From NCBI RefSeq assembly GCF_001854805.1, contig NZ_MBLO01000259.1, forward strand, positions 62,001 through 126,000: a stretch of 64,000 bases of DNA. Reading direction: 5' to 3'. Both the position numbers and the translations under genes were made by a program. Under the pieces are notes generated by a model. It saw nothing but the letters and a program-made list of their open reading frames with translations. It did not search any database and had not been told where the DNA came from. Positions 1 to 8,488 of the stretch are shown piece by piece; position 1 is the stretch's first letter, and each line of letters opens with the position of its first letter. The stretch is from Pseudofrankia coriaricola (GTDB lineage Bacteria; Actinomycetota; Actinomycetes; Frankiales; Frankiaceae).

Positions 1-308
1 CGCAGCGAGGTCGCCGGAGCGCCCGTGAGCGCAGGAGGACACGGCGCGGAGGTCCCTTGGGAGCGAAGCGAGTAAGGGGCCGTAGCGCCGTGCCCGCACG
101 GAGCGAACCAGCAACAACCTTCCCGACCGGCCCGAGACTCGTTCCAGAGCGAACCAGAAACAACCTTCCCGCCCAACCCCGGCCGACTCCGACCCCGACC
201 CATCTCCGCCAACCAACTCGACGGGAAGCGAAGCGAGTACGGGGCCGGAGCGCGCCGCCCGCACGGAGCGAACCAGCAAGCAACCTTCCGGACGGAGCGA
301 ACCAGAAA
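1..308. repeat. GC-rich interspersed repeat 3' of the GH15 gene
   Basis: No gene is seen here. The stretch is built from modules such as GAGCGAAGCGAGTACGGGGC and CGGAGCGAACCAG, present more than once in this segment and again at 17.65-18.1 kb and 31.5-32.2 kb. Read on the minus strand it starts right after the stop codon of the GH15 gene with TGGTTCGCTCCGT, the same start seen after the thiolase and adenosine deaminase stops. Open frames across it are artefacts of the GC-rich repeat. It is probably a REP-like or mobile non-coding element; the class is inferred from repetition and placement. Confidence 0.75.
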
Positions 309-2222
309 TTAGGTGGAGGGCGACGGTCGGGCGTAGGCTTCGGCGTCCTCGGCGCGAATGACGTACATCACCGCGGTGATCAGCGCAAGGTGGGTGAACG
401 CCTGCGGGAAGTTGCCCAGATGGCGCCCGGTCGCCGGGTCGACCTCCTCGGCGAACAGGTCCAGCGGGCTCGCCATGGACAGCAGGCGCTCGCACAGCTG
501 CCGGGCGCGGTGCAGCTCGCCGATCTCCACCATCGCGGACACCAGCCAGAACGAGCAGATCAGGAATGCACCCTCCTCGCCGCCCACGCCGTCGTCGGTC
601 TCGTCCGTGCGGTAACGCAGCACGAGGCCGTCGACGGTCAGCTCGTCGGCGATCGCCAGCACCGTCGCCTTCACCCGGTCGTCGGAGGCGGGCAGGAAGC
701 CGAGCAGCGGCACGAGCAGGGCGGACGCATCCAGCGACGTCGACCCGTAGTACTGGGTGAACACGCCGCGCTCGTCGACACCGTGCGCGCAGACGTCGGC
801 GTGGATCTCCTCGGCGATGGTCTTCCAGCGGGCCGCGGACTTCAGGTCGCCGCGCATCTGCGCGAGCCGGCGGCCCCGGTCGAGCGCGACCCAGCACATC
901 ACCTTCGATGTGGTGAAGTGTCTGGGCTCGCCGCGCACCTCCCAGATGCCGCGGTCCGGTTCCCGCCAGTGGGTGGCCGCGGACTCGACGAGCCGGGCGA
1001 GCACCGGCCACAGCCGCTCCGAGAGGTAGTCACGCGACTTGGTGTGCAGGTAGACCGAGTCGAGCACGGTGCCCCACACATCGTGCTGGCGTTGCTTGTA
1101 GGCGTCGTTGCCGACGCGGACAGGGGTGGCCCCGTCGTAGCCGGACAGGTGCCCGAGCACCTGCTCCTGCAGGTCGGACTCGCCGCCGACCCGGTACATC
1201 ACCTGGATGTCGCCGTTCTCCTCGCAGACGTCGGCGATGAACGAGAAGAAGTCGTTCGCCTCGTAGTCGAGCCCGAGCGTGTACAGGCCCCACAGCGCGA
1301 ACGTCGAGTCGCGGATCCAGCTGTACCGGTAGTCCCAGTTGCGCTGGCCCCGGGGAGTCTCGGGCAGCGAGGTGGTCGCGGCCGCCAGCAGCGCGCCGGT
1401 GGGGGCGTAGGTGAGGCCCTTGAGGGCGAGCGCGCTGCGCTGCAGGTGCCGCCGCCAGGGATGGTCGGGGAACATGCCGCGCGAGAGCCACTGCCGCCAG
1501 AACTCGGTGGTGGACTCGACGGCCGCCATGGCCTGCGCGTAGGTCGCGGGCAGCATCGGCTCCTGCGCCCGCCAGGTGAGCGCCACGAACGCCGTGTCGC
1601 CCTCCTTGAGGGTGGTGCGCACCAGCGCGCGGCGGCCGTCGAAGCCGAGCCGCAGGTCGGTGCGCAGCCGCAGCGTGAGGCCGGTGTGGGCGTTGGAGAT
1701 GACCCCGGACGCGTAGCCCTCGCCCTCGTACTCCCAGGACTCGGGCTGGCGGCCGTAGTCGAAGTTCGGCTCGCAGACGAGGCTCAGATCGACCTCGCCA
1801 TGCTCGCAGCGCGCCGTGCGCAGCAGCACGTGCTCGGCATCCCAGTCCATCGGGGTGCGCCGGAGGGTCTTGGACCGGGCCGCGGTGCGGTGCCAGCGGC
1901 CGACGACCAGGCAGTCGGTGACGATCAGCCAGCCGTTCGGCGTCTGCCAGGTCGTCTCCATGACGTTGGTCCCCGGCAGGTAACGCCGGCCAGCCGGAAT
2001 CATGATCCGTTCGGGGCCGAACCGAAATCCGCCGGCCGAGCGGTCCAGGATCGAGCCGAACACGCTGGGGGCGTCCGGCCGCGGCACGCACATCCACTCG
2101 ACGTTGCCGCTGGGGGCCACCAGGCAGGACGTCTCGCAGTCCGACAGGAACGCGTACTCGGCGATCGGCGGGAATGGGCTGCCCCCGAGCCGACGTGTCG
2201 GTGAGTGTGCCACCGCGACCAC
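309..2222 (-). CDS. Glycoside hydrolase family 15 protein (trehalase/glucoamylase-like)
   Basis: This is a cytosolic glycosidase that should release glucose from an alpha-glucoside. Actinobacterial members of the family include trehalases as well as glucoamylase- and dextranase-like enzymes, so the substrate is open. The N-terminal part carries PIAEYAFLSDC and GNVEWMCVPRPD, typical of the GH15 beta-sandwich. The (alpha/alpha)6 catalytic half contains RNWDYRYSWIRDSTFAL, the family hallmark. The length (about 637 residues) is normal. The frame stays open to 2285, but the GTG at 2222, just before VAVAHSP, gives the usual N-terminus; a second in-frame GTG lies nine bases further in. There is no signal peptide. 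The gene stands alone, with a repeat element directly after its stop. Confidence 0.9.
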   Translation of the reverse strand: MVAVAHSPTRRLGGSPFPPIAEYAFLSDCETSCLVAPSGNVEWMCVPRPDAPSVFGSILDRSAGGFRFGPERIMIPAGRRYLPGTNVMETTWQTPNGWLIVTDCLVVGRWHRTAARSKTLRRTPMDWDAEHVLLRTARCEHGEVDLSLVCEPNFDYGRQPESWEYEGEGYASGVISNAHTGLTLRLRTDLRLGFDGRRALVRTTLKEGDTAFVALTWRAQEPMLPATYAQAMAAVESTTEFWRQWLSRGMFPDHPWRRHLQRSALALKGLTYAPTGALLAAATTSLPETPRGQRNWDYRYSWIRDSTFALWGLYTLGLDYEANDFFSFIADVCEENGDIQVMYRVGGESDLQEQVLGHLSGYDGATPVRVGNDAYKQRQHDVWGTVLDSVYLHTKSRDYLSERLWPVLARLVESAATHWREPDRGIWEVRGEPRHFTTSKVMCWVALDRGRRLAQMRGDLKSAARWKTIAEEIHADVCAHGVDERGVFTQYYGSTSLDASALLVPLLGFLPASDDRVKATVLAIADELTVDGLVLRYRTDETDDGVGGEEGAFLICSFWLVSAMVEIGELHRARQLCERLLSMASPLDLFAEEVDPATGRHLGNFPQAFTHLALITAVMYVIRAEDAEAYARPSPST

Positions 2223-2867
2223 CCCGTCTTTCCGCGGCCCGCGGGGACGCCGGGAAGAACCCTGTGCCTCGCGTGGCCCGCCCACTGCCTAATCCGTCGC
2301 CGGTCCTCGCGGCCCGTCACCCACCGGGGCCTCACCAGCCCCAGAACCATCGCTCATTGTATCGACCACGAGAGCGCATGGTAATCATGTGGACCGTGGC
2401 TGTGGATGGCTCCCGCGACCCGGGCGATTCCGGACGACTTTGCGGAGAAAACTGGCATCCAGGTCGGGGGTAAGCCCTTATTCACGGCGGCGCGACACAC
2501 GGATAATCTGTCCCCGCGCACGGTGAGGGACCGCATGCTCGGCCGCACCCGATGGGTCGGCCTCCGCAGAGGTAGCAGGAATGCCAGCATCACGCTCATT
2601 CCCGCCCAGGCATGCGGTCAGCGGCTGGCTCCGCCCGCGGCTATCACTGGCTGTGCGTCCGCAGTCCCGGCGACGTTCGGACCCGTGCCCCGAACGCCGC
2701 CGGTCCGTGTCCGGTTCCGCCCTCGGGCCCTCGGCCTGCTGGTCGGGCCGCTGTCCGGGGTTCGTCCCGTGGCCCGCGTGCCCGTCGTCGGCGACCGGAG
2801 GATCCGACCACGGCGTCCACCGCCCCGGCCGGTGGTCGCCGACTCGCAGGTAGTGAAAGGTGACGAC
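2223..2867. other. Divergent intergenic region, GH15 / methyltransferase
   Basis: About 650 bases separate the two divergent starts. The methyltransferase frame remains open back to 2406, but the intervening translation has no recognisable domain and no ribosome binding site at its upstream starts, so it is treated as leader. No convincing promoter motif or hairpin was identified. Confidence 0.5.
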
Positions 2868-3998
2868 ATGACGTCCACCGGGCCCATGCTCGCCAGAAGG
2901 CACGGCGGCAGCATGCCCATAGCCGCGTCGCTCCCCGCGCGCTCCAGCGGCCGGGAGCGTGGCCTGGGCGACGGCCCAGTCCGCGCGACCCAGCCAGCGC
3001 GTCAGGGGGACTTCCCGGCCGTCGGCCCGCTCAGGTCCGGCGGCGCGTCGCGGACGGTCGAACCCCGCGGCCCGGCCGGCCCGCTCCGGGTCTCGAACAT
3101 CATCGATGCCTCCGGCCCGTTCTGGCAGCGCGGGCAGGACGAGCCGATGAGGCCCGTCGGACCGGTGCGCCCGGTCGAGCAGACCGGCCCGGACGGCGCC
3201 CTCACCGTCCCGATCCCACCCGAGTTCCACCCCGAGGGAGACCTGAACGAGCTCCCCACCCCGGCTGGCATCTACGACGCGCTGCTCGGCGGCACATCCC
3301 ATCGCCGGGCGGACCGGCGGTGGGCGCTGCGGATCCTGCTGGAATGGCCGGAGGCGCCGGCCGCCGCGCGCGCGTCCAAGGAGTTTCTCGTCCGGGCTGT
3401 GCGGTTCGCCGCCCGCAACGGGGTGAACCAGTTCCTCGCCCTCGGCTGCGGCATGCAGACCGCCGACCCGGTCCACGAGATCGCCTGCTCGGTCGCGCCG
3501 GAAAGCCAGACGGTCTACGTCGATCCGAGCCCGCTGACGGTGATCCGCGCGACGCGCGACGTGCCGACGGAGCAGGCCGCCGTCGTGCGGGCCGACATCG
3601 CGCACCCGGCGGAGGTCCTGGCGCACCCGGGCGTGCGCGCCCGGCTGAACGTCACCCGGCCGCTCGCCCTCGTCGCCGTGCCCGGGATGCCACAGATCGC
3701 CGACCACGAGGACCCGCGCGGCATGCTGCTCGGCTACCGGGAGGCCACCGCCCGGGGCAGCCTGCTGATCTTCTCCCAGCTCTGCGACGAGACCTCCGCG
3801 CGCGGGCTGCGAGGGGTGCTCACGCGGGCCGGCCTGCCTGGCTGTCCTCGGCCGCACGCGCAGACCGTCGACCTGGTCAGTACCTGGGAGCCGATCGAGC
3901 CGGGCCTGGTCCCGGCCGAGGAGTGGCACGCGCCGGATGAGCGCTCACGCCCCCACTTCGGCCGGCTTCCCGTCTACGCCTCGATCGGCTGGCACTGA
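2868..3998 (+). CDS. SAM-dependent methyltransferase, DUF574 family
   Basis: This resembles the actinomycete-specific SAM-dependent methyltransferase family PF04672 (DUF574), abundant in Streptomyces and Frankia and of unknown substrate. The conserved part starts with LNELPTPAGIYDALLGG (about residue 130), followed by FLALGCGMQTADPVHE as the SAM-binding glycine motif, then VYVDPSPLTV and ALVAVPGMPQ. The ATG at 2868 is chosen because GAAAGG lies about eight bases upstream. The first ~120 residues are Pro/Gly/Arg-rich and probably disordered, which is long for this family. An internal start around 3148 (MRPVGPVRPVEQ) would give the more usual ~280 residues. Confidence 0.82.
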   Translation: MTSTGPMLARRHGGSMPIAASLPARSSGRERGLGDGPVRATQPARQGDFPAVGPLRSGGASRTVEPRGPAGPLRVSNIIDASGPFWQRGQDEPMRPVGPVRPVEQTGPDGALTVPIPPEFHPEGDLNELPTPAGIYDALLGGTSHRRADRRWALRILLEWPEAPAAARASKEFLVRAVRFAARNGVNQFLALGCGMQTADPVHEIACSVAPESQTVYVDPSPLTVIRATRDVPTEQAAVVRADIAHPAEVLAHPGVRARLNVTRPLALVAVPGMPQIADHEDPRGMLLGYREATARGSLLIFSQLCDETSARGLRGVLTRAGLPGCPRPHAQTVDLVSTWEPIEPGLVPAEEWHAPDERSRPHFGRLPVYASIGWH

Positions 3999-4046
3999 CG
4001 TCCATCACCGGTCGGCCGAAGATCAGCTACCGGTGATGGATGTCAG
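3995..4046. terminator. Shared bidirectional hairpin between convergent genes
   Basis: An inverted repeat with 18-base arms and one mismatch (3995-4012, CTGACGTCCATCACCGGT, against 4029-4046) has a 16-base loop. The left arm starts at the methyltransferase stop codon, and the right arm lies within the last codons of the rhomboid gene. It can therefore serve as a factor-independent terminator for both strands. Confidence 0.65.
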
Positions 4047-5285
4047 GCTCTGGGAGTTCAGGACCGCGGCGGCCAGCAGCACGGCCACGACGGCGCCGGT
4101 GCCGAGCGCCTGCAGAACGACGCGGCGCGCCGGGACGTAGGCGTAGAGCAGGCCCAGCAGCAGTCCGGTGCCGAGGCCGCCGAGATGTCCCCACTTGTCG
4201 ATGCCGGAGATCGTGAACGTGATCACCAGGTTGATCCCGACGACGATGAGGATCTGGTTGGTGTTCAGCCGCAGCCGACGCGCGATCAGGTAGTAGGCGG
4301 CGAAGAACCCGAAGATCGCCGTGGACGCGCCGTACGAGAACGTCTGCTCGCCGGACATCAGGTAGCTGAACGTGTTACCACCGATAGCGCAGGCGAAGAA
4401 CAGCGCCAGGTACCGCGCCCGGCCGAGGACCGTCTCGAGCTGCATTCCAAGCAGGAACAGCGCGTACATGTTGAACAGGATGTGCAGGACGCTGCCGTGC
4501 AGGAACGCGGCGGTGATCAGGCGCCAGTACTCGTGGTTCTCGGCAATTTTGAAGCCGATCAGCGAGTAGTCGACGGTGAACTGGTTGGCCCGGCTGGTGC
4601 CCGTCAGCCCTGGCAAGCCCTGCAGCACGTACGCGACGAGACACAGACCGATCAGGATCTTCGTGACCAGACCCGGCGACGCCTGGGCGCGGCCGCCGAG
4701 GTCGGTGCGCGGCGCCTGCTTCGCCGAGCCTTCCTCCTCCGGGCAGTGGAAGCCGACCGAGGCCGGGCGCATGCAGTCCGGGCAGATCGGACGCCCGCAG
4801 CGCTGGCAGAAGACGTACGCCTCCCGCTGTGGGTGGCGGTAGCAGCGCGCCTGCTGCCCGGACAGTTCGGGGCCTGATCCCTGGCCGGGGCCACCCTCGC
4901 CGGTGGGCCGCGCGTCCTGGCCGGCTCCCCACACCTCGGCACCGTCAACCCGCGGCGCGCTCCAGGACACCTGGGGAGGCTGGGTCGCGGGTGGCGCCGC
5001 CCAGCCGGGATGCCCCGGCGGCGGGGCGCCCGGTTGCCCGGCACCGTCCGCCGGGGGGACCTGCCGGCCGGGGTCGGCCGAGACGTCCCGCCCGGGTGAC
5101 ACGGTCGGGGAGGCCTGCGCGGACGCGGCCCCTGCCGACGACTCCCCCACGGTCGGACGAGCCCAAGGGGAGTGCTCGCCGCCCGCGGGCGGCGCGCCCT
5201 GCCCGGGCCCCGCGTCGCCGGCGCCCGATGCCGCCAGCCCCGAGCCGGTCGCCGGCTCGGGCTCGGTGCCCTGCGCGGTCACCAC
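4023..5285 (-). CDS. Rhomboid intramembrane serine protease with N-terminal zinc-finger-like domain
   Basis: A membrane serine protease that should cleave transmembrane substrates within the bilayer. Residues 1-145 are Pro/Gly/Ala-rich and likely disordered. Residues 148-181 hold Cys148, His151, Cys160, Cys163, Cys168, Cys171, His180 and Cys181, a B-box-like zinc-binding pattern. Six or seven membrane segments follow from about residue 207. The catalytic Ser321 lies in SYGASTAIFG, His367 in GHLGG, and Asn272 in HILFNMY, so the active site looks complete. The start is GTG at 5285. Actinobacterial rhomboids with such N-terminal fingers are known. The gene is convergent with the methyltransferase gene and ends inside their shared hairpin. 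Confidence 0.93.
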   Translation of the reverse strand: MVTAQGTEPEPATGSGLAASGAGDAGPGQGAPPAGGEHSPWARPTVGESSAGAASAQASPTVSPGRDVSADPGRQVPPADGAGQPGAPPPGHPGWAAPPATQPPQVSWSAPRVDGAEVWGAGQDARPTGEGGPGQGSGPELSGQQARCYRHPQREAYVFCQRCGRPICPDCMRPASVGFHCPEEEGSAKQAPRTDLGGRAQASPGLVTKILIGLCLVAYVLQGLPGLTGTSRANQFTVDYSLIGFKIAENHEYWRLITAAFLHGSVLHILFNMYALFLLGMQLETVLGRARYLALFFACAIGGNTFSYLMSGEQTFSYGASTAIFGFFAAYYLIARRLRLNTNQILIVVGINLVITFTISGIDKWGHLGGLGTGLLLGLLYAYVPARRVVLQALGTGAVVAVLLAAAVLNSQSLTSITGS

Positions 5286-5491
5286 GCCACCCCCTCCGGG
5301 CCAGCCGGCCCGCGGTCCTGTCCGTCCGAGTCCTTCGGCCTGTCCATGCTGTCCTGCTCGAGCCTCCAGTCGCGCGAGGCCCGGTCATCGTCACGCTGCC
5401 TTCGGCGACGTCGACGAATGCCTCCGGCCGAGGTCGGCACCAGGGAGGCGTGGGCATGGTCACGGCCACGCCTCCCAGGCGGTACGGCCAG

Positions 5492-6019
5492 CTAGACGGG
5501 GCGGCGCTCGACGGCGATCTCCTCGATCACCACGTCGGTGCGCGGCCGGTCCTGCTGCCCGGTCGGGGCCTTGACGATCGCGTCGACGACGTCGGTGCCC
5601 CGGGTGACCTCGCCGAAGATGGTGTGCTTGCGGTTCAACCAGTCGGTCGGGGCGACGGTGATGAAGAACTGCGAGCCGTTCGTGCCGGGGCCGGCGTTCG
5701 CCATGGCCAGCAGGTACGGCCGGTTGAACGACAGGTCCGGGTGGAACTCGTCGGCGAACTTGTAGCCCGGGCCGCCGCGGCCGCTGCCCAGCGGGTCGCC
5801 GCCCTGGATCATGAAGTTCGGGATGACACGGTGGAAGATCGTGCCGCTGTAGAGCGGGGTGCCGGTCTTCTTCGCACCGGTGGTCGGGTCGGTCCACTCC
5901 TGGTCGCCGGTGGCGAGACCGACGAAGTTGCGGACCGTCTTCGGAGCGTGATCCGGGAACAGCCGGATCTCGATGTCGCCCTGAGTCGTCCGCAGCGTCG
6001 CGTACAGCTCCTCGGCCAT
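5492..6019 (-). CDS. Cyclophilin-type peptidyl-prolyl cis-trans isomerase
   Basis: This enzyme catalyses proline cis-trans isomerisation during protein folding. The 175 residues cover one cyclophilin domain: FRVIPNFMIQGGDP-type core (IFHRVIPNFMIQGGDP), GTNGSQFFIT and WLNRKHTIFGEV are all present, so the active-site Arg, Phe, Met and Gln are conserved. The ATG at 6019 is preferred over an upstream in-frame start at 6133 because the cyclophilin fold starts right after it (ELYATLRTTQGDIEIRLF), with a purine-rich AGAGAAGAGAG just upstream. There is no signal peptide or membrane segment, so it is cytosolic. It lies about 200 bases downstream of the rhomboid start on the same strand and may share its transcript. 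Confidence 0.95.
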   Translation of the reverse strand: MAEELYATLRTTQGDIEIRLFPDHAPKTVRNFVGLATGDQEWTDPTTGAKKTGTPLYSGTIFHRVIPNFMIQGGDPLGSGRGGPGYKFADEFHPDLSFNRPYLLAMANAGPGTNGSQFFITVAPTDWLNRKHTIFGEVTRGTDVVDAIVKAPTGQQDRPRTDVVIEEIAVERRPV

Positions 6020-6924
6020 GTGTCTCTCTTCTCTTCGTGTCCGCGGGCCGCCTGACCCGCGTCGGATTGGCGTCACCGGCCGCATACCCATCCGGAAGAC
6101 GACTGCGCGCCGCGCGGCGTTCCGGCGGCGCATGACGCTCTTCCCTCAGGACTGCGGCTCCCTTGTGTCGGCTCGGCTCGGCCGAGCGCTGGGCCCGGCA
6201 GCGAGGCTCGCCCGCCGGCGAAGCTCGCGGGCTCGAGGCAGGCTGACCAGACATCAGCGGACCCGCCGGCCCGACCTCGCCCCGGCACGGCCGCCCCGAA
6301 CCGGCCGCACTGACGACGATCGTATGTGCCGCTCGCGCACCTCGGTGCGACAGCAGGAAGGCACCAAGCGCCCGACATCCCATGGGCCATGGCGTCAAGC
6401 CGCCGGTGGTCGCGATGTCGTTCTGGCGACCAATACGCGCAACCAAGCCACCGACGGTGACGGCGCATCAGCGCAGCACCAACCAGCCACCTCGTCGCCG
6501 CCGCTGGTCGCCACGTCGTTCTGGCGACCAATACGCGCAACCAAGCCACCGATGGCGACGGCGCATCAGCGCAGCACCAACCAGCCACCTCGTCTGCCCA
6601 TCCCCAGCGCGACCACCGCCATATGCCAGTACCCGGTACCACGCGGGGAGGGCGCCCAGCGCCCGACACGCGGCGAGCGCGCCCAGCGCCTCGCCGCGAC
6701 AGGAGCAGGCAGAGGCGCGAGAGTGCTACCAGCACTACACAGAGTGAAGGTGATGTTTGGCGGCGGTCGGGGGATATCCCCGGGGCAGACATCGCTGGCC
6801 CCGGGTTCTGGCCACCGTGCCGGCCCGCTCGATCCGTCACGCGGACCGGCGGAGGCCAGGCGGCGGGCAGACGGGGCCAGCTCGTCCCACCACGCCAAGA
6901 GGCAACGCCAGGAGAGGGAGACCG
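6020..6924. other. Long divergent intergenic region, cyclophilin / disordered protein
   Basis: About 900 bases have no convincing gene. The open frames found on both strands translate to low-complexity Arg/Pro/Ala-rich sequence, as expected from GC-rich DNA. The region contains a ~98-bp direct tandem repeat (6400-6594). A good ribosome binding site (AGGAGAGGGAG) lies at its right end, in front of the 6925 gene. Confidence 0.6.
6400..6594. repeat. 98-bp tandem direct repeat, two copies
   Basis: Copy 1 (about 6400-6496) and copy 2 (about 6498-6594) are nearly identical, differing at a handful of positions. Both contain TTCTGGCGACCAATACGCGC followed by AACCAAGCCACCGA and CGCATCAGCGCAGCACCAAC. 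A diverged copy in the opposite orientation lies near 26013-26082. No coding function is evident. Confidence 0.85.
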
Positions 6925-8373
6925 ATGGGTAGCAGTTTGCGGAACCGGCTCTCGCGCGTCACCGGGGCGGCGCCGAGCGACACGAGGCGAGGCCGGGACG
7001 CACGCGGCCAGGAGCGCGGCGGCGTCAGGCGCCGCCTGCGCCCCGGCGGCATGGTCGAGCAGCGATCCGGCCGCGGCCACGAGGGCGGCGGGCCCATCTC
7101 GGGCCTGCTCGGCACGTCGCAGTTGTTCGGCGGTGCCGGCTCGGGCGCTCCCGGCCACGCGGGGATCCGCGCGGCCTTCGGCGACGGCGGGCAGGAGTGG
7201 CAGGCCGGCCTCCAGACGGCCGCGCGAGGCGCCGCGGGCAGGGCTGGCTCGGCGGTCACCGGCGCGGCGGGACTGGCGGCCCGCGCCAGCCAGTCGGCGG
7301 CCTCCGCGACCCGGGACGCCAGCAGCACCCTGGCCCACCGGATGTCCGACGCCTCCAGCCGCATGTCGGAGCGGTCCGACCGGATGTCGGAGCGTTCCGA
7401 CGCCGACCTGGGCTGGGCGGCGAGCAGGATCGGCGAGCGGCCGAGGCGCGAGCGTGGGCGGGCCTGGGACGAGCGGCGCGACCGGCCGTCGTGGGAAACA
7501 CCCGGCCAGCGGCCGTGGGGCGAGCCGGACGGCGGGGGACGGACGGGCCGCACGGCCCACGTGGGGCGGCGGCGGGCAACGACGGCGCCCGGCGAGGAGA
7601 TCGCCGGCCGCGTCGAGGAACGGACCGGCCGCCTGCCTGGGCGCGGCCAGCCGTGGGGCGAGGAGGGCCGCCAGGAGCGGTTCTCGGGGGAAGGGGGCCA
7701 GCGCCGGGAGCAGCCCAGCGGGCGCGGCCGGGGCGCGGGCCGGCGCGGGGAGCGGGGCGAGCAAGCCCGCTCTGGCGACCTCGCGTTGCGGGAGCGGGGC
7801 GGCGAGCCGTCGCGGTGGGCCATTCCGGAGGGGCTTTCCTGGGAGGAGATCAGCGGCGGGCAGGACCGGGTGCGCGGCGTGTCCAAGCGGCACCAGCGGC
7901 GGATCGAGAAGGCCCAGTCCGCGGCCGACGACCTCACCCAGCGTGCCTACGAGGCCAGCGAGCGGGCCATGCGGCACAGCCACTCGCGCCGCGCGCGCCG
8001 GTCGGAGCGCAAGACGACGGTGCAGGCCGACCGCGCCCAGCGCCTGCTGGAGCAGCACCTCACCCGCGCCGAGCGCCGGATGGCCCAGTCGCACCAGCGC
8101 CGTCGGCGTGGGGTGGGCCTGCTGCTCCTGGCGGGAGCGGGGGCCGGCGCCGCCGTGGCCGCCCGCCGGTACCTGGGACAGCAGGGAACCGGCCAGCCGG
8201 CCATGCCGCTCGAGGAGCAGGCCGGTCAGCGGCCGATGCCGACGGCCCCTGGCGGGTTCCCGGGCACCGACCGGCTGTCGGAGCGGATGGCGAGCGAGGC
8301 CACCTCCGGCCGGGTCGAGGAGATGCCCGGCGTCGACACGATGAGTGACCCCTCGGCGCCCCGTCGCTTCTAA
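6925..8373 (+). CDS. Hypothetical charged, disordered protein with a C-terminal membrane anchor
   Basis: No family was recognised. The 482-residue product is rich in Arg, Gly, Glu and Gln with long low-complexity stretches. It contains a short internal repeat of SRMSERSDRMSERSD type, then a helical, probably coiled-coil stretch (about residues 320-395, KRHQRRIEKAQSAADDL). A hydrophobic segment near residues 395-412 (GVGLLLLAGAGAGAAVAA) is followed by a short tail. This suggests a long intrinsically disordered cytosolic region tethered to the membrane near the C-terminus. The ATG at 6925 has AGGAGAGGGAG just upstream; the open frame begins earlier, at 6757. Coding is supported by this site and by the organised C-terminal half. 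A bidirectional hairpin follows. Confidence 0.7.
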   Translation: MGSSLRNRLSRVTGAAPSDTRRGRDARGQERGGVRRRLRPGGMVEQRSGRGHEGGGPISGLLGTSQLFGGAGSGAPGHAGIRAAFGDGGQEWQAGLQTAARGAAGRAGSAVTGAAGLAARASQSAASATRDASSTLAHRMSDASSRMSERSDRMSERSDADLGWAASRIGERPRRERGRAWDERRDRPSWETPGQRPWGEPDGGGRTGRTAHVGRRRATTAPGEEIAGRVEERTGRLPGRGQPWGEEGRQERFSGEGGQRREQPSGRGRGAGRRGERGEQARSGDLALRERGGEPSRWAIPEGLSWEEISGGQDRVRGVSKRHQRRIEKAQSAADDLTQRAYEASERAMRHSHSRRARRSERKTTVQADRAQRLLEQHLTRAERRMAQSHQRRRRGVGLLLLAGAGAGAAVAARRYLGQQGTGQPAMPLEEQAGQRPMPTAPGGFPGTDRLSERMASEATSGRVEEMPGVDTMSDPSAPRRF

Positions 8374-8432
8374 GACTGGGGCGCGGAGCCCTCCAGCCAT
8401 CGGACGCTCCGTCCTACCGGCTAAGTGGATGG

Positions 8433-8470
8433 GAGGGGACCCGCGCGGTCGACGCCGCGCGGGTCCCCTC
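8433..8470. terminator. Bidirectional hairpin terminator
   Basis: A perfect 16-bp stem, GAGGGGACCCGCGCGG (8433-8448) pairing with 8455-8470, has a 6-base loop. It lies between the convergent genes ending at 8373 and 8489. No clear U-tract follows, as is common in actinomycetes. Confidence 0.8.
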
Positions 8471-8488
8471 TGCCACCTGCGGCCAACG

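Noticed and set aside
57-2204. 715-codon plus-strand open frame across the GH15 gene
   Set aside because: It is the antisense of a clear GH15 protein; its translation is low-complexity Arg/Val/Glu sequence caused by GC-rich codons.
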